From the NCBI RefSeq assembly GCF_001625195.1, contig NC_054390.1, positions 6,855,222 to 6,919,221 on the forward strand: a stretch of DNA of 64,000 nucleotides. Reading direction: 5' to 3'. Each line of letters starts with the position of its first letter. Position 1 is the first letter of the stretch. The translations under genes were made by a program, and so were the position numbers. The notes below the pieces were generated by a model, which searched no databases, was not told where the DNA came from, and saw only the letters and a list, made by a program, of their open reading frames with translations. This document shows, in pieces, positions 1 to 10,229 of the stretch. This DNA is from Drechmeria coniospora. Its lineage: Eukaryota > Ascomycota > Sordariomycetes > Hypocreales > Ophiocordycipitaceae.

Positions 1-1031
1 TGTTGGCAGCAGGCGGTCCCGGAATTTATCGAGGTCAAAAATAAACTATACCTATTGATTGATTTCTTACCATATCATAGTACTTTTGTAATTCCAACAT
101 ATTCCAGCTGTTGGCCAGCGAGACGGGACTGATGATATGCTCTTGTCATTGGGCAGGTTGGCAACGCTGCACTTGCGCGGGAGATGGAGTTTCAAAATTG
201 GCAGCAAGTGCCTCTCTCGCGCTCCCATTTGCCCGTATTCCCATGATCATAGCCCGCATCAATACCAACACCTTGATCCTGGCCACAATATCCAACTTTT
301 CTCAGATGTTAGCGCATCGCCAGTCTATAACGGGAACAGGCCTAACCGGCCTGTGCCTCTACGGATACATGCACCATGAACCTTGCCCACATCTCCATCA
401 CTCTAACTCAGGGAGGTGAATGAACGCAGTTTCGAAATGTCACAGCGGACAGCGCCGCACGTTTCCCATTCGCCCCAATTCCCATCATCCTGTCCCGTAT
501 CATTACCAACTTCTTGCTACTTGCCGCCTGATCCTGTCCGTGCTTTACCTCTACTCCTGTTGGCCTGTTGGCGCATCGCCAGCCTAATATGGAACGGCAC
601 GGCGGTGTCATCCCTGTTCGTATTCATGTTGCCAATGCTTGTCCTCGGAGGGCGCAAAGCGCTGGCTCGCAAGCGCTGGCCTACCACCACGCCCCCCCGC
701 CCTCTTCATACAGTATGCGTATGACCCAATGGATCAGTCATGATACGTACGCATATGTTTGAAGCCGGCAAAATTGATGACTCAATTCTTGCAATCAAGT
801 CGATGTTGGCCCGACCGAGCACAAAACAAACCTTGGTGGTGGCCTCGAGAGGGTCAACAAGTCAAGGAGTAGTGGCCGGCCGAATTATTCATGGAGTAAG
901 TATACAACATGCAGGAATTACAATGGTGAAATAAAAAGTGCCTAGGTGGAGTCATTGTTGCGTCTTATATCTGGGCATCCCTGTGTGTCTAAGCCAAGCA
1001 ATCGCAGGATGGTCCTCACTCGTGAGCCTGT
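1..1031. other. Intergenic, nothing recognised
   Basis: No reading frame here resembles a known protein and none has convincing splice sites. The short ORFs on both strands overlap one another and have no shared composition. This is probably the downstream flank of the DUF3632-like gene or of a gene outside the window. Confidence 0.6.
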
Positions 1032-2084
1032 CTAATCCTCGATTGCCCATGCAGGGTCAATCTCGATATCGTCAACAGCAACACAGACGGTGGAGCCCCT
1101 GTTCGTGACCTCCTTCTCCAAGGCGTCATAAACTCTTTCTAAATACCTCCTCTCGCCGGGTATTTCGATGCCTATACTCCGTCCTGTCGTTGCCATGGCT
1201 TCAAAACAGACCCTAGCCATCTTGGCGACCTGTTCGTCGCCAGTGAGATACAGGTCACCAAGCCGACGTCTCCAGAAAAGCCATCTCGCGAGACTGAAGC
1301 CATGTTGTGGGACGATGGCCTCGGCCGCAAGGGGACCAGGACAGAGGAGGCGTTCGCCATCGCCCACGGGGTTGCAGTTATTGGCAGAGAATTGTGCAAT
1401 CTTGCAGTTGCTGTAATGCAGCCACTCGGCGCAGGCAGGGAGAAGATCTGCAATGGGAAGGATTTCAGCATCGACGTCGGACATGCTATCCATCGACGAC
1501 GAGCGAGTCAGTGGCCGATCCGTCTCCAAGGCCTCCTTGAAGAGCCAGAGTGCGCATGGGGAAATGTCGTAGGAGCAGATGCCCGAGGCGCATAGCTTGG
1601 CAGTCATCACCGCAAGGCTCCTTCTCTCGTCGACAGGCAGTTCCATGGATTCGTTCATCCAAAACGTTTGGAGTTGTTCTGCGAGGTAGGGTAGGTCGGT
1701 CCACAGTTGCTGACCGTTGGGCATGACGGCTGGCTCGTCGTTGTTGCCGTCATCATCAGCGGGTGAGGCTTCTTTCTTTCTTCGGACGAATGGTCCGAGT
1801 TCGCGTAAATCGGCGATGAGTGTAACCAGTCGGTCATGCTCAGAGCTGTCGGGTGGTATGACCTTTGCTGCATGGATGAGCTCATCCCAGCCGTCATGCA
1901 GACACCCTTCGACTTGGGTCATGTCGGTCACATGGGCAAAGAAATCGTCCCCAACGCGTAGGAGATCATTGCGAAGGTCCTTCCACGTCTCTTGGGCTTT
2001 GTCAACGTTATGATTGAACGCTTGCCGTTTCTCCTCGCGACTGAGATCTCGGACTTGACAGGAACCATCGGCACAAGAGGTCAT
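1032..2084 (-). CDS. DUF3632 family hypothetical protein
   Basis: An intronless 350-residue protein of unknown function. Residues 80-105 (IPPDSSEHDRLVTLIADLREL), a tryptophan region near 128 (LWTDLPYLAEQL) and a C-terminal block around 265-285 (HGFSLARWLFWRRRLGDL) match my memory of the fungal DUF3632 family, which is expanded in many ascomycetes and has no assigned biochemistry. There is no signal peptide or membrane segment, so it is probably cytosolic or nuclear. The N-terminus has two early cysteines (TSCADGSCQ). The start is the first ATG of the frame and the frame is open throughout. It ends at the codons for IED before TAG. The family name is from memory; that it is a real gene is well supported by length and composition. 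Confidence 0.75.
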   Translation of the reverse strand: MTSCADGSCQVRDLSREEKRQAFNHNVDKAQETWKDLRNDLLRVGDDFFAHVTDMTQVEGCLHDGWDELIHAAKVIPPDSSEHDRLVTLIADLRELGPFVRRKKEASPADDDGNNDEPAVMPNGQQLWTDLPYLAEQLQTFWMNESMELPVDERRSLAVMTAKLCASGICSYDISPCALWLFKEALETDRPLTRSSSMDSMSDVDAEILPIADLLPACAEWLHYSNCKIAQFSANNCNPVGDGERLLCPGPLAAEAIVPQHGFSLARWLFWRRRLGDLYLTGDEQVAKMARVCFEAMATTGRSIGIEIPGERRYLERVYDALEKEVTNRGSTVCVAVDDIEIDPAWAIED

Positions 2085-2416
2085 CTCGATTCAGTATTCG
2101 CAGGGTAGGCAGAGACTGAGAGGGTGCGATGGATGTAGGGTTATGTATCATACGACAAGGATTGGGAATAACATGTAACAGCAGTGACGGTTAGATGCTA
2201 GTAAGGACGAAGCGATGATGAAAAAGAGGATGCCAATGTGACGGCGGGAAGGAGACGAGAATACCTGCACCACAGGTAACGGCAGTAACAAAGCATGTAC
2301 ATTCATGCACACCTACTAGTACATTACATGTATGTATGTAAACGTGGATATGTAAATAAGGTGTAAGTAATATTCATGTTGTAATAGGTACCATGTACAG
2401 TACGGCAGTGTGCTGT

Positions 2417-2480
2417 GTACGTACTTAACATGTACGGAGTATTGAAAATGTACGTACTTAATATGTACGGAGTACTGCAT
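2417..2480. repeat. Tandem duplication of a 32-bp GTAC-rich unit
   Basis: Two adjacent near-identical units (2417-2448 and 2449-2480). Each holds GTACGTACTTAA, ATGTACGGAGTA and a short spacer. The unit is built from the same words (GTAC, TACGGAGTA, GTACTTA) that fill the larger fields elsewhere in the window. Confidence 0.8.
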
Positions 2481-2579
2481 ATGCAATTAGTCGTCACCGT
2501 CAGGCCGCGGAAAAGGTCGTACGAGGCGAGGCAGATGGAGGAGACATGTGCAGGTAAGTACATACCTCCGTACTTACAG

Positions 2580-2705
2580 TTACATTCAGCTACGTTAAAC
2601 TACATTCAGCGACATTAAGCTACATTCAGCTACATCCAGCCACATCCAGCTGAAGCTACGTAAAGCTGTGAAAAACTACATAAAGCTCTACATATAGCTA
2701 CGTGC
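2580..2705. repeat. Degenerate tandem repeat, TACATTCAGC-like unit
   Basis: About ten imperfect copies of a 10-12 bp unit (CTACATTCAGC, CTACGTTAAA, CGACATTAAGC, CTACATCCAGC and similar) run head to tail. The copies differ mostly by transitions. No coding function is apparent. Confidence 0.75.
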
Positions 2706-4437
2706 AGATACGAATTGTCGAACATGTCGTCCAAAATACATGCTGATAGGGGTAGATACATATAAATACATGTACTTGAGGATGCGTAAAGCTGCGTGCA
2801 GCACGCAAATCTGTACTTTTCATGCGCTAGTACTCATTCGTACCTTTTGCCAGTCGTCATCTACAAGTACTGTCCTGTACTGTTCACGAACGGTGAAGGA
2901 GATTCGTGTCGACGCAACGCAACCCCGCTTTCGCTTTCTCACCTGCATCGTTCAACAGCCGACATGCAGAGTATCAAAGCCTACTCTTCTCTGCACCAAA
3001 TCAATGGGTCTCAATCCATGAGATTCCCGGCAAGTAGGATGACGTCGTCTCGCCCCATCTCCCGTTCCACCATTCTATCGCTTGATCATCTGGTTTCCCA
3101 AACAGACGAGCAGCACCTCACCCACTCAAACATGCGAGTTCCCCGACTTGGCATGGCATGCCTGAAACGAGATGATGCTGTGGACAATTTTCTCTCCCCG
3201 GCGAGTAAGCTTGGCGTCAGTTGAGCAGCCCTGTGCCGAGTCGGTGACGGCGCTGACGAGATGCGTACGCGTTCAACTCGACCGGCATGGGCCACGAGCA
3301 GCTTCCGATTCCCTCGAGTGCCCGTGATAGCAGTCGTGACACGCACCATGAGCAGGGCAGCATCAACCATACTTGTCATCAGCCTCGCAATATTGCGGTA
3401 CTATCGTCGCTGTTGGTGAGGCACTGACTTGTCCCTTGTTTTCAGAGCTCATCCCGCTCCGAATCTAGTCTCTGTCCGACGTTTTCGACCTCCCCAAAAG
3501 GAGGCAGGAGTGATTTCGACGGATATCATTCTCCTTCTGTTATTGGATCGAATACGGAGGGTGGGGATGCTGGGCTAGTCGTGGTCAGTATGAAGGTCGT
3601 GCCACGATGGACACGGCCCAACCAGGAATGCTCCCGGGCACGATGCTGACTGATAAATGAAACGTAATTAGAATTGAACGCACAACCAACCCATGGACGC
3701 GCCAGCTCTTCCAACACCCTGACATGCCCATCTCGTGCCGAGCCGCCCGTTGCTGCTTTAATCACCTGGCCCGACGAGTCTCACTGCCCGTCGCTCGATT
3801 CGTTGCTCCCACTCAGTTGCCTTGCCGGGTCAGACGACAAGCAGTGGCATGCCCGAGACCGACGACCCGACGGAGCTATCGGAGTCGAGAGCCCATGGTA
3901 AAAGCCGAAATTTGCTGAGTCAAGAGAGTTGTCAATATTTCCTCATGCATGCATCTGACTCAGCGTGACATTGCATAGATTTTCAATCCCCTCGTCTTCA
4001 ACTCTGGATGGACATTTGCCAATTTACGATGCCTGAACCTCGCTTCCCATTGAGTCGAATCGCGGGGAAGACAGACCACTAAGGGAGAGACGTACTCATA
4101 CCCGTCTGCGTCGTCACAACGGCCTCCCCTGACGTTGCTGCTGCCCACGCTGTGCGAGGTCGCCCCCCATCCTGTCAAGGAGGCCTTTGGCAATTAACCA
4201 GACTCTTACGCCGGCACCGAGTCAATCTTTTCAAGTTGGCATACAGAACTTTTCGTGGTTGCTCGATCGACATGCGTCGTGCATAAGTGCTTACAACCGA
4301 GTCCGATACGTGGCGTGCGAAGTTGGCACCCATCACTGTGAGGGAGCCACGAGGGGATGATTGAATTCCTTGGCATATTGTCTGAAATGATGAAAGACCA
4401 ACTCGTGTTTCAGTGCGAGGACGAGTCGGTGTCAAAG

Positions 4438-4444
4438 TATAAAA
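4438..4444 (+). promoter_or_regulatory. TATA box of the cysteine-rich peptide gene
   Basis: TATAAAA lies 110 bp upstream of the ATG at 4554. The leader between them is A-rich, as is common for strongly expressed fungal secreted-protein genes. Position and sequence are seen; promoter function is inferred. Confidence 0.5.
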
Positions 4445-4553
4445 GGCCAACTTGTGCCGCTCCGATTTGACCACCTGCTAGAACAACGACATCAAGTCGA
4501 CAGCAAGATCATACCATAAAGGCTAAGAAGTTACCTCTTAAAACTCATTAAAC

Positions 4554-4860
4554 ATGAAGTTGACCATCAGTGTTCTGCTCCTCGGTGCTCTAGCCACCTC
4601 GGTCGTCGCCACTGCGATCCCTGATATCGGGCAGGAGGCAGATATTGCCGAAGAGGGCGTTTCCACCCTCGAGGAGAAGGCGGGACTGGCCGACCCGGCC
4701 AGAGCGGTAAGTAATCCATTCTTCAGTCCCCATAGAGCGAATTCTAACCATTGCTTTTCAGCGCTGCCGTGGCATTTGCGGACCTCATGGGTGCCACTGT
4801 CTTCGACCTATCCGTGTCTGCCCTTGCCGTGTCGTTGGCCGTCCGTGCTCTTGCCGATAA
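4554..4860 (+). CDS. Small secreted cysteine-rich cationic peptide precursor
   Basis: Two exons, 4554-4706 and 4762-4860, with a 55-nt phase-0 intron (GTAAGT...TTTTCAG), give an 83-residue precursor. Residues 1-20 form a classical signal peptide (Lys, then a Leu/Val core). Residues 21-51 are an acidic spacer rich in Glu and Asp. Exon 2 encodes exactly the cysteine domain, residues 52-83. It has eight cysteines spaced C-x3-C-x4-C-x-C-x6-C-x-C-x6-C-x-C and many Arg but no acidic residue. The first Cys of each pair recurs every nine residues. An acidic pro-segment before a basic Cys-rich domain is typical of secreted antimicrobial or effector peptides, while the repeated CxC pairs also recall metallothioneins. 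I recognise no family. The unspliced reading would run on without cysteine periodicity, which supports the splice. Its function is unknown. Confidence 0.72.
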
Positions 4861-5724
4861 GGGAGAGCAGATCCCTCAGTTTCACGCCGCAGAGAGGATT
4901 TGAATGAATCATAAAACATTCATATCAATGCCAAATCCAATTTCTCGTAATCAAATGCTGTCATTGTCGTCAGACTGCCGAGGCTGCCTGCCAGCTTCCT
5001 CGAACTGCTGCTGTGACTGCTGGGGCTGCTGGAGCTTCTATATCTGCCGGGGATGTGTGAATACATGCGTTGTTGTGACTGCTAGAGCCCTTTATAACTG
5101 CCGGAGCCGCCATGGCTGCTTGGGCCGCCATGAAAGTAAGAGCCGATTCAATAATGACTGCGATTCCAATCCGCCACAAGTTCGTGCCGAGCCGAGAGGT
5201 AGAATGCATAGGTTCGGTGAGGCTATATGCTGTACATTTACGGAGTATTCCATACGTATTTGGTGATTATGCAGTGTATTTTCTTTGTCATTTTCTCAAT
5301 CTCAACCCGTTTCATCCTGCTCACCATCTCCCCGAACTTCCAACAACGCCATTGACGGAGGTTCCTAACCTGGAAGCCTTTGAATTCGGCTTCAGAGCCA
5401 GATTTCCACCGAGAGAGTACACCTCGCCGTTTGCGTAGGCTCTCATTATCTAACCTGCTGCTGCAGCAGACGGGAGAGGAGGCACTATGGCAACCGCAGG
5501 CGACTCAACAGAAAAGCTGGTAGAGTATGTCAAGGGCCTGTACAGGTTTTCCGAAGCGTACGGAACGTCAAAACAGGAAAAAAAGGCGAGTACACATGCA
5601 GTGGCGTGTAAGGATCTACGAGCATCGTCTTCACCTGCATCACCACCACGAGCGTTGCGCCGTACCCCCCCTTCCTCAATGGACCAGTACGGTCGGCGTA
5701 GAACGGGGAGAGGGTGCGGAAGCT
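4861..5724. other. Intergenic, trinucleotide-like CTG repeats
   Basis: Positions 4975-5130 are rich in imperfect CTGCTG, CCGGGG and CTGCC words, which give Cys-rich or Ala-rich frames on either strand. No start, splice site or family supports a gene. A short frame at 5487-5600 beginning MATAGDSTEKLVEYVKG is plausible-looking but has no extension and was not annotated. Confidence 0.4.
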
Positions 5725-6074
5725 CTACGGCGCCATCAGGATACGGGGGTCGTCGTCCGACGCCGATGTAGATGTCGTCCCTGAATCGGAACCAGACGTG
5801 GCCGCATCATGAACAAAGTACGTAAAAAGCTTGTCCCAGTTCGTCTGTCCATCCGCCGTGTCAAAGTACCCCACAACACCGTCGTATGCTCTCTTGGCGT
5901 CGCCCATCTTGACAGGAAACGAGTATGACAGCAAGCTTGGGTTTTCACCTTCTGGGGTCAGCGTCGACTGAGAATTCAGCGGCGCCGTGGCGAGCTGATA
6001 CCCACGTTGACAAGCGGCAGGGGCTTGCCGACGATGGCGCTCACGTACGAAGCATATTCGGCGGGCGCGTGCCG
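5725..6074 (-). pseudogene. 3' part of transposon-split conserved fungal protein gene
   Basis: The minus strand, read from the transposon edge at 6074, gives EYASYVSAIVGKPLPLVNVG, then in another frame YQLATAPLNSQSTLTPEGEN, and on through YSFPVKMGDAKRAYDGVVGYFDTADG to a stop at 5725. This continues the gene fragment on the far side of the 14.5-kb insertion (20552-20999). The two frame changes here mean the gene is also frameshifted. The parent looks like a conserved ascomycete hypothetical protein; I recall related sequences but no assigned function. Fragment identity is inferred from the continuity of the two sides. Confidence 0.6.
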
Positions 6075-6076
6075 TA

Positions 6077-6122
6077 AGTCAGACCCCCCACTCATGGGCC
6101 CCCCCCCCTCTTGGGCCCCCCA
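6077..6122 (+). repeat. Left terminal inverted repeat of the Fot1/pogo-type element
   Basis: 46 bp, exactly the reverse complement of 20504-20549, bounded outside by TA (6075-6076). It is very C-rich, with C6, C10 and C6 runs. Confidence 0.92.
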
Positions 6123-7274
6123 ATACGGAAAAACAAGCTATCTTCAAAGCCACAAAACAAGGCATTATTGATACAATAAAATTAAAATAAAATATCTATA
6201 GTATCTATTCAAGCTGCCATTTAAAGCAAAGGTCTTCAAATCCGTAACTAGACGTTTCTGCTGATAATAGTGCTGGATTAAGTATTCGTTCGTACCGTTT
6301 TTGGGTCTCGATGATCTTATCGATCTGTACGAAGCGGCCGTTGGGATCTTGGGCTACTTTTTGTTTTTTCTAAGGCTTAAGTCGATGGACTTGATATTCC
6401 AGTTGTTGGATTCTAGCCTGGGCTGTTGCAAGAGTAGTATTTTGAGCGTCAAGGGCCCGGCCTACCTTAGAAAATAGCTACCGCGCTATACGGTTAATTT
6501 GATTAGGCGCGTACATTTTTACAACAAGGCTCCGAAAGTCGTGTAATCGTTAGGGTATTCGTAGAGGGTTATAATCCTCTTCTAATTGCCTTTTTAGGGC
6601 TTCGGCTTCCGAGATAGCTAGGGGTTCATCTTGCAAGATAAGGCGGCTTAGTAACGGCTTTGCTATATTAACAGGCCATAACCCAGACCCCTTCCACCCT
6701 CCCCTAATATTCCGTTCCGTAAGACCTTCCGTACGGGCTTAATGATAGCAATATAAGAAGGTAGCCTTACCAACTAGCGCTAAATCGTTAGTACAAGCCT
6801 TAAAAAGGATATCTTGGATAGCCCGGCGGTAGGCAGCTTTAACGGGTGAAAAATACAATACGTCGAGTGGCTGGAGGACGTATGAGGCGTATAGTGGTAA
6901 GAATAAAAGGTAGATACCATTTTCGAAACAGGCATACATAAATCGATCGGTCTAATAACTTCCGTACCTATCAACAATAAGTAGCCTTCGTTCCGTTTTC
7001 GATACTCCAGATTGAGGTATAAAGATCTGCTCAAGCTACTGTATTGCAACCTTGTCGTTAGTCCAGCCTTTAGGGGTTGCCTTAAAGTACTACTCTTTGA
7101 GGAAGGTCGGATTCTCCGGAAACCATTGGTATTGTAAGTCCTAACCCTTAAAAAGGACTAGTAGTGGAAGGGCTTGGCCAACAGCTAATACACATTCTAC
7201 AATAGTAGTCCAATAACGCGATCCAGCCTTCTTCTTTAGTTAGAATGTCTTATCCGACCTCCTAAGTACTAGGC

Positions 7275-7283
7275 CGTTACTAC
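7275..7283. repeat. 9-bp target-site duplication, left copy
   Basis: CGTTACTAC here is repeated exactly at 19884-19892, immediately outside the inverted repeats of the nested element. Both copies lie in the codons for Gly-Ser-Asn of the outer transposase. Confidence 0.85.
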
Positions 7284-7441
7284 GTAGATACATATAAACT
7301 GACCTATAGTCGGGTAGCTAACCTAACCCGTGCCTCCCAAAATAGGCAATTTGTAGGCCGCTAAAAAGCTAACCTAACCTGTAGATCCTTTGTTTTAATT
7401 GGCTAAGATTTTTTTTAAAGTAGAGCATAGGTTAGGTCAGC
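7284..7441 (+). repeat. Left terminal inverted repeat of the nested DNA element
   Basis: About 158 bp matching the reverse complement of 19725-19883, with mostly transition differences. The motif AGCTAACCTAACC occurs twice directly (near 7305 and 7370) and once inverted (near 7427), possibly a transposase-binding site. It includes CTCCCAAAATAGGCAATTTG, unchanged in both copies. Confidence 0.88.
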
Positions 7442-8195
7442 TTTAAATCATTTTCGCAAAATAAATCTATCAAACAAAACTTAACCTCTAAAAATTCTAA
7501 ATTTATTTCTAATCAATTAATTTGCAATTAATTAACAATAGATTCTATTATCTACTCCCCAACCCGCTTCTACCGCAGCTAATAATATATTTCTACTTCT
7601 ATTAAAGAAGCTGCTATTCTATAGGATAGTTTGGTAAATAAAATAAACCTCTACCCCTTACTTAATAAGCTTCGGGCCGTCAATATTCAGCAACGGGTTA
7701 TAGAAAGGCTAGATAATGTAAGTAGTTCGTTAATTTATTTCTAATATATTACTAAAGGATTATTAGTTACCTACTTCTAGTAACTAAACCGAACCTCCTA
7801 TTCTTCTTTTATCCCTTCTAGAGCGGTTAGGTTATTATAATATTCGCAAACCGGTACTATTTGTTTCGGATATTATTTTTGTACCTAAGATACCGGACTA
7901 TCCAAAGACTTCTACAGCTAGCGTTAGGTACGTTATCTATACTAAAAATCAATAAGAAGATTAATTTAAAATGCCTTAGCGAAAGGTAAGTTTAATAACC
8001 TATTCTTAATATTTTATTAATTAATTTCTAATCTATTATAGATTTAATATAGTTCTTAACGAGTTTATCCTTTAAAGCAAACTACCTCTGTATTCCTTCA
8101 ATCAGTACTTATAACATATTATAAGTATAAATACAATAGTATTAAGGCTTGCAAATATCTTTATACAAACCTAGCAGTACCTTATTAAGAGGTTA

Positions 8196-8366
8196 TGTTA
8201 CGGAGTCGCTAGGCGACTGCTCTAGGACTCTCAATGATGTTTATTAAAAGACTTGAAGGAGGGAAAACTACCTAACAACTAGGGCTTCTAGTTGTATGCG
8301 TTCCTCCTAGTGGGTCCCTTGGTTCCCTTCGTTCTCCTATATCGGGCTAAGCCCGATACCATAACA
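8196..8366 (-). repeat. 3' LTR of the Gypsy element
   Basis: 171 bp, plus-strand ends TGTTACGG...CATAACA. It holds the small palindrome TCGGGCTAAGCCCGA. The preceding bases GGTTA are one copy of the target duplication. Confidence 0.93.
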
Positions 8367-8464
8367 TACCGTCTCGCTCCACCCGTTCGAAGTAAAGTCT
8401 GGCTGTAGCTGTAGCCAAACCGCCCTTCCCAAGGCTGGTTTTCCCAATCCGTAGCTCCCCCGAA

Positions 8465-8485
8465 TTTTTTTTTTTTTTTTTTTTT
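8465..8485. repeat. 21-nt homopolymer T run
   Basis: A run of about 21 T lies close to the 3' LTR, on the element's coding strand a run of A. It could be a slippage product or a trace of a captured polyadenylated transcript; nothing else supports the latter. Confidence 0.8.
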
Positions 8486-8991
8486 CGGGTATTTATCGGG
8501 TGCTTGGCGTGCGCGGTCTCCTCCCCGCATTGTCCCCCATTTGGGGTATGCTGGTTACCCGGGGTAACTAATTCTACCCCGTTCCGTCCCCTCCTCGGGT
8601 GTTTACCGGGTGCTCGCCGGGTGCCTAAGGCGCCCGGCGTTACCCTGCTTTTCCCCCTTGCTACTCCCTCTATGTTGCCTTCTCCGTTCCCGTTCTGTTG
8701 CGCTTCTCGTTCCTCTTTCCTTTAACTATTGTGCCTGCCCGTTTTTTAGCTTCTCGCCGCACGATTGTTATTAACTCCTTTGCCGCCTCCTGTTGCGCCT
8801 GCTCCCCTATTGCTGTCGTTCCTCCCCCGTAAGGTGGGTTGCTGCTTCCTCGTCGGGGCCGTTCCGTATATCCTTCGGGCCGTTGGCTGACAAGCTGGTA
8901 ACGATAGGAACTGTTGATCCTACTCTTGCTGCCGTTGCTCCTCCCTCGTAGAGGACTTATTTACCTTTTCGTTGCTGCCGCCGCCGCTATT

Positions 8992-10098
8992 ATGTCTGCT
9001 GCTGCGGGTGCTCCTCCCCCCCCTTCCGGATGCGGTTCGGGCCCTTGTTATGGCCACTACACCGATAAGTCGGACCGCCGTCGCGCCCTGGGCGAATACC
9101 TAGTAGAGGGTGACTCCTCCGACGAGGAGTTTGCACCTCCGGAGGAGGTGCGCGGAATATACCTCCCCTGCGTCAATCGCCTCGTTACTAGCGGCCGTAA
9201 CGACTGCGTGCCGGGCCGTAATGCTAGCTGCCGTACGTGCGCGCGCGCGTACGCCAAATGCGTCTAGGTACTGCATTTGTTCGCCGCGCGCCCTCAACTA
9301 CGTCGCGCCCTGCGCGACCTTCGTACTTGCGCCTAGCGTAACGTCTACATCCTGGTCGAGGCCCGCCCCAAGGTCGGGGCCGTGCCGGGCGCTTGCGCCG
9401 TCCTGTCGCCCGAGTTTCTGGCCCTGGGCCGGGTTTGGGCTTGCACCCTGGCTCTGGCCGAGATGGAGCCTGCTCCCGTGCGCCCCGCCTACACCCTCGC
9501 CCCCGTGCCGGGTGTTGTCTCTCCCCCTGCCGCCGCCGACGACAACGACGACCCGAACCGCACCCTCGTCCTCGCCGCCAACGCCTTAACCCCGACTCGA
9601 GCGGGTGGCCGTTCCGGCGCTGTGCCGAGCATGCAGCTCGGCGTATTTGCCCAGGGCGTGGCTCGGGCCCTGACGGGCATCCAGAGTGACGTGCGCGGCC
9701 TCGCCCGCCGTCAGCAGGCGCAGGAGGGCGTTAGTGCCGAGTTAGTGGCCACTTTGGCCGAAATACGCCGCGATATCTGCAAGTCGCGTAAGTCTCGCGC
9801 TAGCGGTTCCCCCTTAGTGCGCCGTCCCGCCCCCTCCACTCCCCGTATCGCCCGCAATCGCAGTAGGTCGCGCTCGTCCCGCGTGGCCGACGCGACTCCG
9901 TTGCGCCGCCCCGTCGCCTCCGCCCCTTATATCGCCCAAGTCGCCTGGCGCCTTCGTTTTGTACCCCCGCCCCCGCCCCCCTCGGTTACGTCCCGCCCCC
10001 GCCCGAGTACTGCGACGGACAGTTTCGAGACCCTCCCCGAGGAGGATACCGAGGAGGACGAGAGCAAGGAGGATACGGAGACCGATAAGTCTGAGTAG
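8992..10098 (+). pseudogene. Antisense ORF in the Gypsy element, Cys-cluster/SR-rich protein
   Basis: One frame of 369 codons on the strand opposite gag-pol, open except for TAG at 9265-9267 and 9334-9336; both are CAG to TAG type changes. It starts MSAAAGAPPPPSGCGSG. Residues about 60-91 carry a cysteine cluster C-x11-C-x7-C-x2-C-x6-C resembling a zinc-binding module. Then come a Pro/Ala-rich middle, a helical stretch (GVSAELVATLAEIRRDICKS), an Arg/Ser-rich segment (ARNRSRSRSSR) and an acidic tail. The stretch is much richer in GC than the surrounding element. I do not recognise it. It is either an accessory gene of the retrotransposon or a captured gene. Confidence 0.55.
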
Positions 10099-10229
10099 TG
10101 CGGCTAGCGTATATCCGTAGTGGTGGTGTCGGGTTGGGCCTTTGTTGGGGGCGCTCTAGGGCCGATTTTTTCCTTCGGTGTAGTTGAAATTTTACGTTTC
10201 GTTTTACGGCTTACCCGCGCTCCGCCGTT

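Larger units (their letters stand above)
2085..4437. other. Intergenic with simple repeats, no gene recognised
   Basis: The stretch holds a GTAC-rich repeat field (about 2320-2820, annotated separately) followed by unremarkable sequence. Short ORFs such as those at 2796-3224 and 3960-4474 show no family resemblance and are contradicted by equally long frames on the other strand. Confidence 0.5.

Noticed and set aside
4904..5266. Cys-rich plus-strand ORF next to the secreted peptide gene
   Set aside because: The cysteines come from imperfect CTGCTG-type repeats, there is no signal peptide, and an Ala-rich frame of similar length runs on the other strand.
5487..5771. ORF starting MATAGDSTEKLVEYVKG
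   Set aside because: Only the first 30 residues look protein-like; there is no extension, splice partner or family, and it runs into the pseudogene on the other strand.
9110..9589. Second plus-strand ORF within the Gypsy accessory region
   Set aside because: It is out of frame with the 8992-10098 frame, which keeps the Cys cluster and RS segment; this one is Pro/Ser low-complexity.
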